This document shows positions 5,599 through 6,790 of a stretch of 6,790 nucleotides of DNA, one piece after another. How positions within the stretch are numbered: position 1 is the stretch's first letter; every line of letters begins with the position of its first letter. The stretch is taken from NCBI GenBank assembly GCA_964384595.1, contig CAYLLY010000111.1, positions 1-6,790 of the forward strand, written 5' to 3'. Made by a program: the position numbers and the translations under genes. Origin of the DNA: SCTG01 sp964384595. GTDB lineage: Bacteria; Nitrospirota; Nitrospiria; Nitrospirales; NS-4. Under the pieces are notes generated by a model, which saw nothing but the letters and a program-made list of their open reading frames with translations, searched no databases and was not told where the DNA came from.

Positions 5599-6333
5599 TT
5601 AGATTCCCCACCCTCCACTTAAATGGATGTTCGTGCCGGTGATGTACCGCGCCTCGTCCGACAATAGGAACCGCACCGCCGCGACGGCGTCCTTCAGCTC
5701 GCCGATGTAACCGACCGGAATCTTTTTCGTCATGGCGGCCAGCTCCGCTTCCGGCGCGCTCCCCGAATTGATGAAGCCCGGCGAGAGCGCGTTGACCGTG
5801 ATGCCGTGCGGCGCCAGCGCTTTGGCCAGCGTGCGGGTCAGGATCAGGACGCCGGCCTTGGCGATGTAATGGGCCGTCACCTCGGTCTGCGCCGTCATCT
5901 GGTCGGCGTTGGCCATTGAAAAGTTGATGATGCGGCCGGACATCCTGGCCTTCATCGCCGGAGCGAGGGCCTTGCTCATGTAAAACACGGAATGCAGGTT
6001 GTGGGCGAACATCTCGGTCCACCCGGCGGGCGTCTCCTCCAGGATGTTGACCCGATGGTATGGGCCGGCGCAGTTGAGGAGCGCCTCCACTGGGCCGAAC
6101 TCCCGTTCGACTTTCCCCGCAAAGGCTTCCGCCGCCGCCGGGTCCGACACGTCGCACCGCACGGCCAGCGCGCGCCGGCCGTGCTTCCGGATGAGCGCGG
6201 CGGCTTCGGCGGCGGCACCGTCGGCGGTCCGGTAACAGAACGCGATATCCCAGCCCGCTTGCGCCAGATCCTGCCCGACCGCGCGGCCGATCCCCTTCGC
6301 CCCGCCCGTGATCAATGCGATTCCGGCAGCCAT
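5599..6333 (-). CDS. Short-chain dehydrogenase/reductase, FabG-like, atypical active site
   Basis: A 244-residue classical SDR of usual length. The Rossmann nucleotide loop TGGAKGIG spans 9-16, CDV at 60-62 contacts the adenine region, and NCAG at 87-90 replaces the common NNAG. Asn112 and Lys159 of the catalytic tetrad are present. The rest of the active site is unusual: counting back from Lys159, the position normally held by Tyr (K-4) is His155, with Tyr156 one place nearer; and aligning RIINFSM (134-140) to FabG puts Met140 where the catalytic Ser normally is, next to Ser139. The C-terminal LSGGWGI is typical of FabG-like enzymes. It would be an NAD(P)(H)-dependent oxidoreductase if active; the substrate is unknown. 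It converges on the PSP1 gene, with 8 nt between stops and no visible terminator, and is divergent from the PEP-mutase-like gene. ATG 6333 has AAGG 7 nt upstream, which overlaps a promoter -10. Confidence 0.9.
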   Translation of the reverse strand: MAAGIALITGGAKGIGRAVGQDLAQAGWDIAFCYRTADGAAAEAAALIRKHGRRALAVRCDVSDPAAAEAFAGKVEREFGPVEALLNCAGPYHRVNILEETPAGWTEMFAHNLHSVFYMSKALAPAMKARMSGRIINFSMANADQMTAQTEVTAHYIAKAGVLILTRTLAKALAPHGITVNALSPGFINSGSAPEAELAAMTKKIPVGYIGELKDAVAAVRFLLSDEARYITGTNIHLSGGWGI

Positions 6334-6341
6334 ACGAACGC

Positions 6342-6371
6342 CTTATAGCATTCCCCTCCGGGCTCTGACAA
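6342..6371 (-). promoter_or_regulatory. Sigma70-type promoter for the SDR gene
   Basis: On the minus strand TTGTCA (6371-6366, five of six) and TATAAG (6347-6342, five of six) are separated by 18 nt, and the -10 is preceded by TGC, an extended -10 feature. Only 8 nt separate the -10 from ATG 6333, so transcription should begin almost at the start codon. This is the best promoter match in the window. Confidence 0.6.
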
Positions 6372-6394
6372 TCTTTGAAGGAGACAGATTCCCG

Positions 6395-6424
6395 TTGACT
6401 TTACTGGTAGGCATTTTGCACTAT
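6395..6424 (+). promoter_or_regulatory. Candidate sigma70 promoter for the PEP-mutase-like gene
   Basis: TTGACT (6395-6400) is followed after 18 nt by CACTAT (6419-6424), which ends 8 nt before ATG 6433. The -10 is imperfect, and TATAGG two to three bases further on is an alternative. As with the PSP1 and SDR genes, this would leave essentially no leader. It shares the 99-nt intergenic region with the oppositely directed SDR promoter. Confidence 0.4.
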
Positions 6425-6432
6425 AGGCGCGC

Positions 6433-6790
6433 ATGAGCTACACACGACAAGCGGCCAGGCTTCGCACATTGATGAACCGGCCGGGCATCATCCGGACGGT
6501 CGGGGCCCACGATGCGCTGAGCGCCAAGTTGATCGAGCGCGCCGGCTTCGACGCGATCTGGGCCTCGGGATTCGGCATCTCGGCCTCGCTCAAATGCATC
6601 CCCGACGGCAGCTTCCTCACCATGACCGAGCAATTGGAAGTCACCAGGAACATCGTCGAGGCGGTGGAGATTCCCGTGATCGCCGACTGCGACACCGGTT
6701 TCGGCAACGCCCTGAACGTGATGCGGACCGTCCAGGACTACGAGAAGGCGGGCATCGCCGGCATCTGCATCGAGGACAACGTGTTTCCCA
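6433..6790 (+). CDS. PEP mutase / isocitrate lyase superfamily enzyme (N-terminal part, runs off window)
   Basis: From ATG 6433 there are 119 open codons to the right edge. The sequence matches the first half of the PEP mutase/phosphonopyruvate hydrolase branch: VGAHDALSAKL at 23-33, WASGFGISAS at 43-52, Asp58, DCDTGFGN at 85-92 and IEDNVFP at 113-119. Asp58, Asp85, Asp87 and Glu114 fall at the same numbers as the nucleophile-position Asp and Mg2+-site residues I recall for mussel PEP mutase. However, residue 116 is Asn where PEP mutases have the Lys of EDKxxxxxNS. The enzyme should act on a 2-oxo or enol-phosphate C3/C4 acid by making or breaking a C-C or C-P bond with Mg2+; whether it makes phosphonopyruvate, hydrolyses it, or is a lyase of organic acids cannot be decided here. 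There is no strong Shine-Dalgarno; the start is supported by the family N-terminus (LRTLM at 10-14) and a promoter candidate just upstream. Confidence 0.85.
   Translation, partial: MSYTRQAARLRTLMNRPGIIRTVGAHDALSAKLIERAGFDAIWASGFGISASLKCIPDGSFLTMTEQLEVTRNIVEAVEIPVIADCDTGFGNALNVMRTVQDYEKAGIAGICIEDNVFP

Noticed and set aside
5588..5601. Bidirectional terminator between the convergent PSP1 and SDR genes
   Set aside because: Only 8 nt separate the stop codons, and no stem with a T-run is visible in or around the gap.

Overview
The window is a GC-rich (roughly 60%), densely packed bacterial segment with no RNA genes, CRISPR array or mobile element that I can see. Paired universal stress proteins next to a DUF2934 protein, a diheme cytochrome, a PSP1/RicT-type protein and a PEP-mutase-like enzyme suggest an environmental chemolithotroph. 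Nitrospirota (Nitrospira-like) is my best guess. That is inference from gene style, not from a marker gene.

Left part (1-2663, all minus strand, transcribed right to left): a compact three-gene sulfur-oxidation set. The first gene encodes a persulfide dioxygenase fused to a rhodanese domain. The second encodes a TauE/SafE-type anion exporter that starts at GTG 7 nt after the previous stop. The third encodes a TsdA-type diheme thiosulfate dehydrogenase cut by the left edge, starting 14 nt after the exporter stop. The likely logic is that persulfide is oxidised to sulfite, sulfite is exported or sulfur-transferred to thiosulfate by the rhodanese domain, and thiosulfate is oxidised to tetrathionate outside the membrane. 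Two RNA hairpins, one over the ribosome-binding site of the first gene and one over the GTG start of the second, may set their translation.

Middle part (2778-4678, minus strand): a stress cluster in the order single-domain UspA protein, a 59-residue double-CxxC zinc-ribbon protein, a tandem-domain UspA protein, and a small DUF2934 protein. Gaps are 23 and 14 nt, followed by a 20-nt overlap, so it reads as one operon. A 114-nt gap with a tandem repeat and the hairpin separates it from the sulfur genes; whether transcription runs through is open.

Right part: a PSP1/RicT-family protein on the plus strand (4865-5590) that appears to lack the usual C-terminal tail, a convergent FabG-like short-chain dehydrogenase on the minus strand (5599-6333) with an unusual active site, and, divergent from it, the start of a PEP mutase/isocitrate lyase superfamily enzyme (6433 to the right edge). 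All three have sigma70-like promoter candidates whose -10 element lies only 7-8 nt before the start codon, which suggests leaderless transcripts.

I found no clearly new multi-gene system. The best leads are the sulfur operon with its two translational hairpins, the conserved-looking small zinc-ribbon gene inside the usp operon, the group of leaderless-type starts, and the SDR with a displaced catalytic tyrosine.
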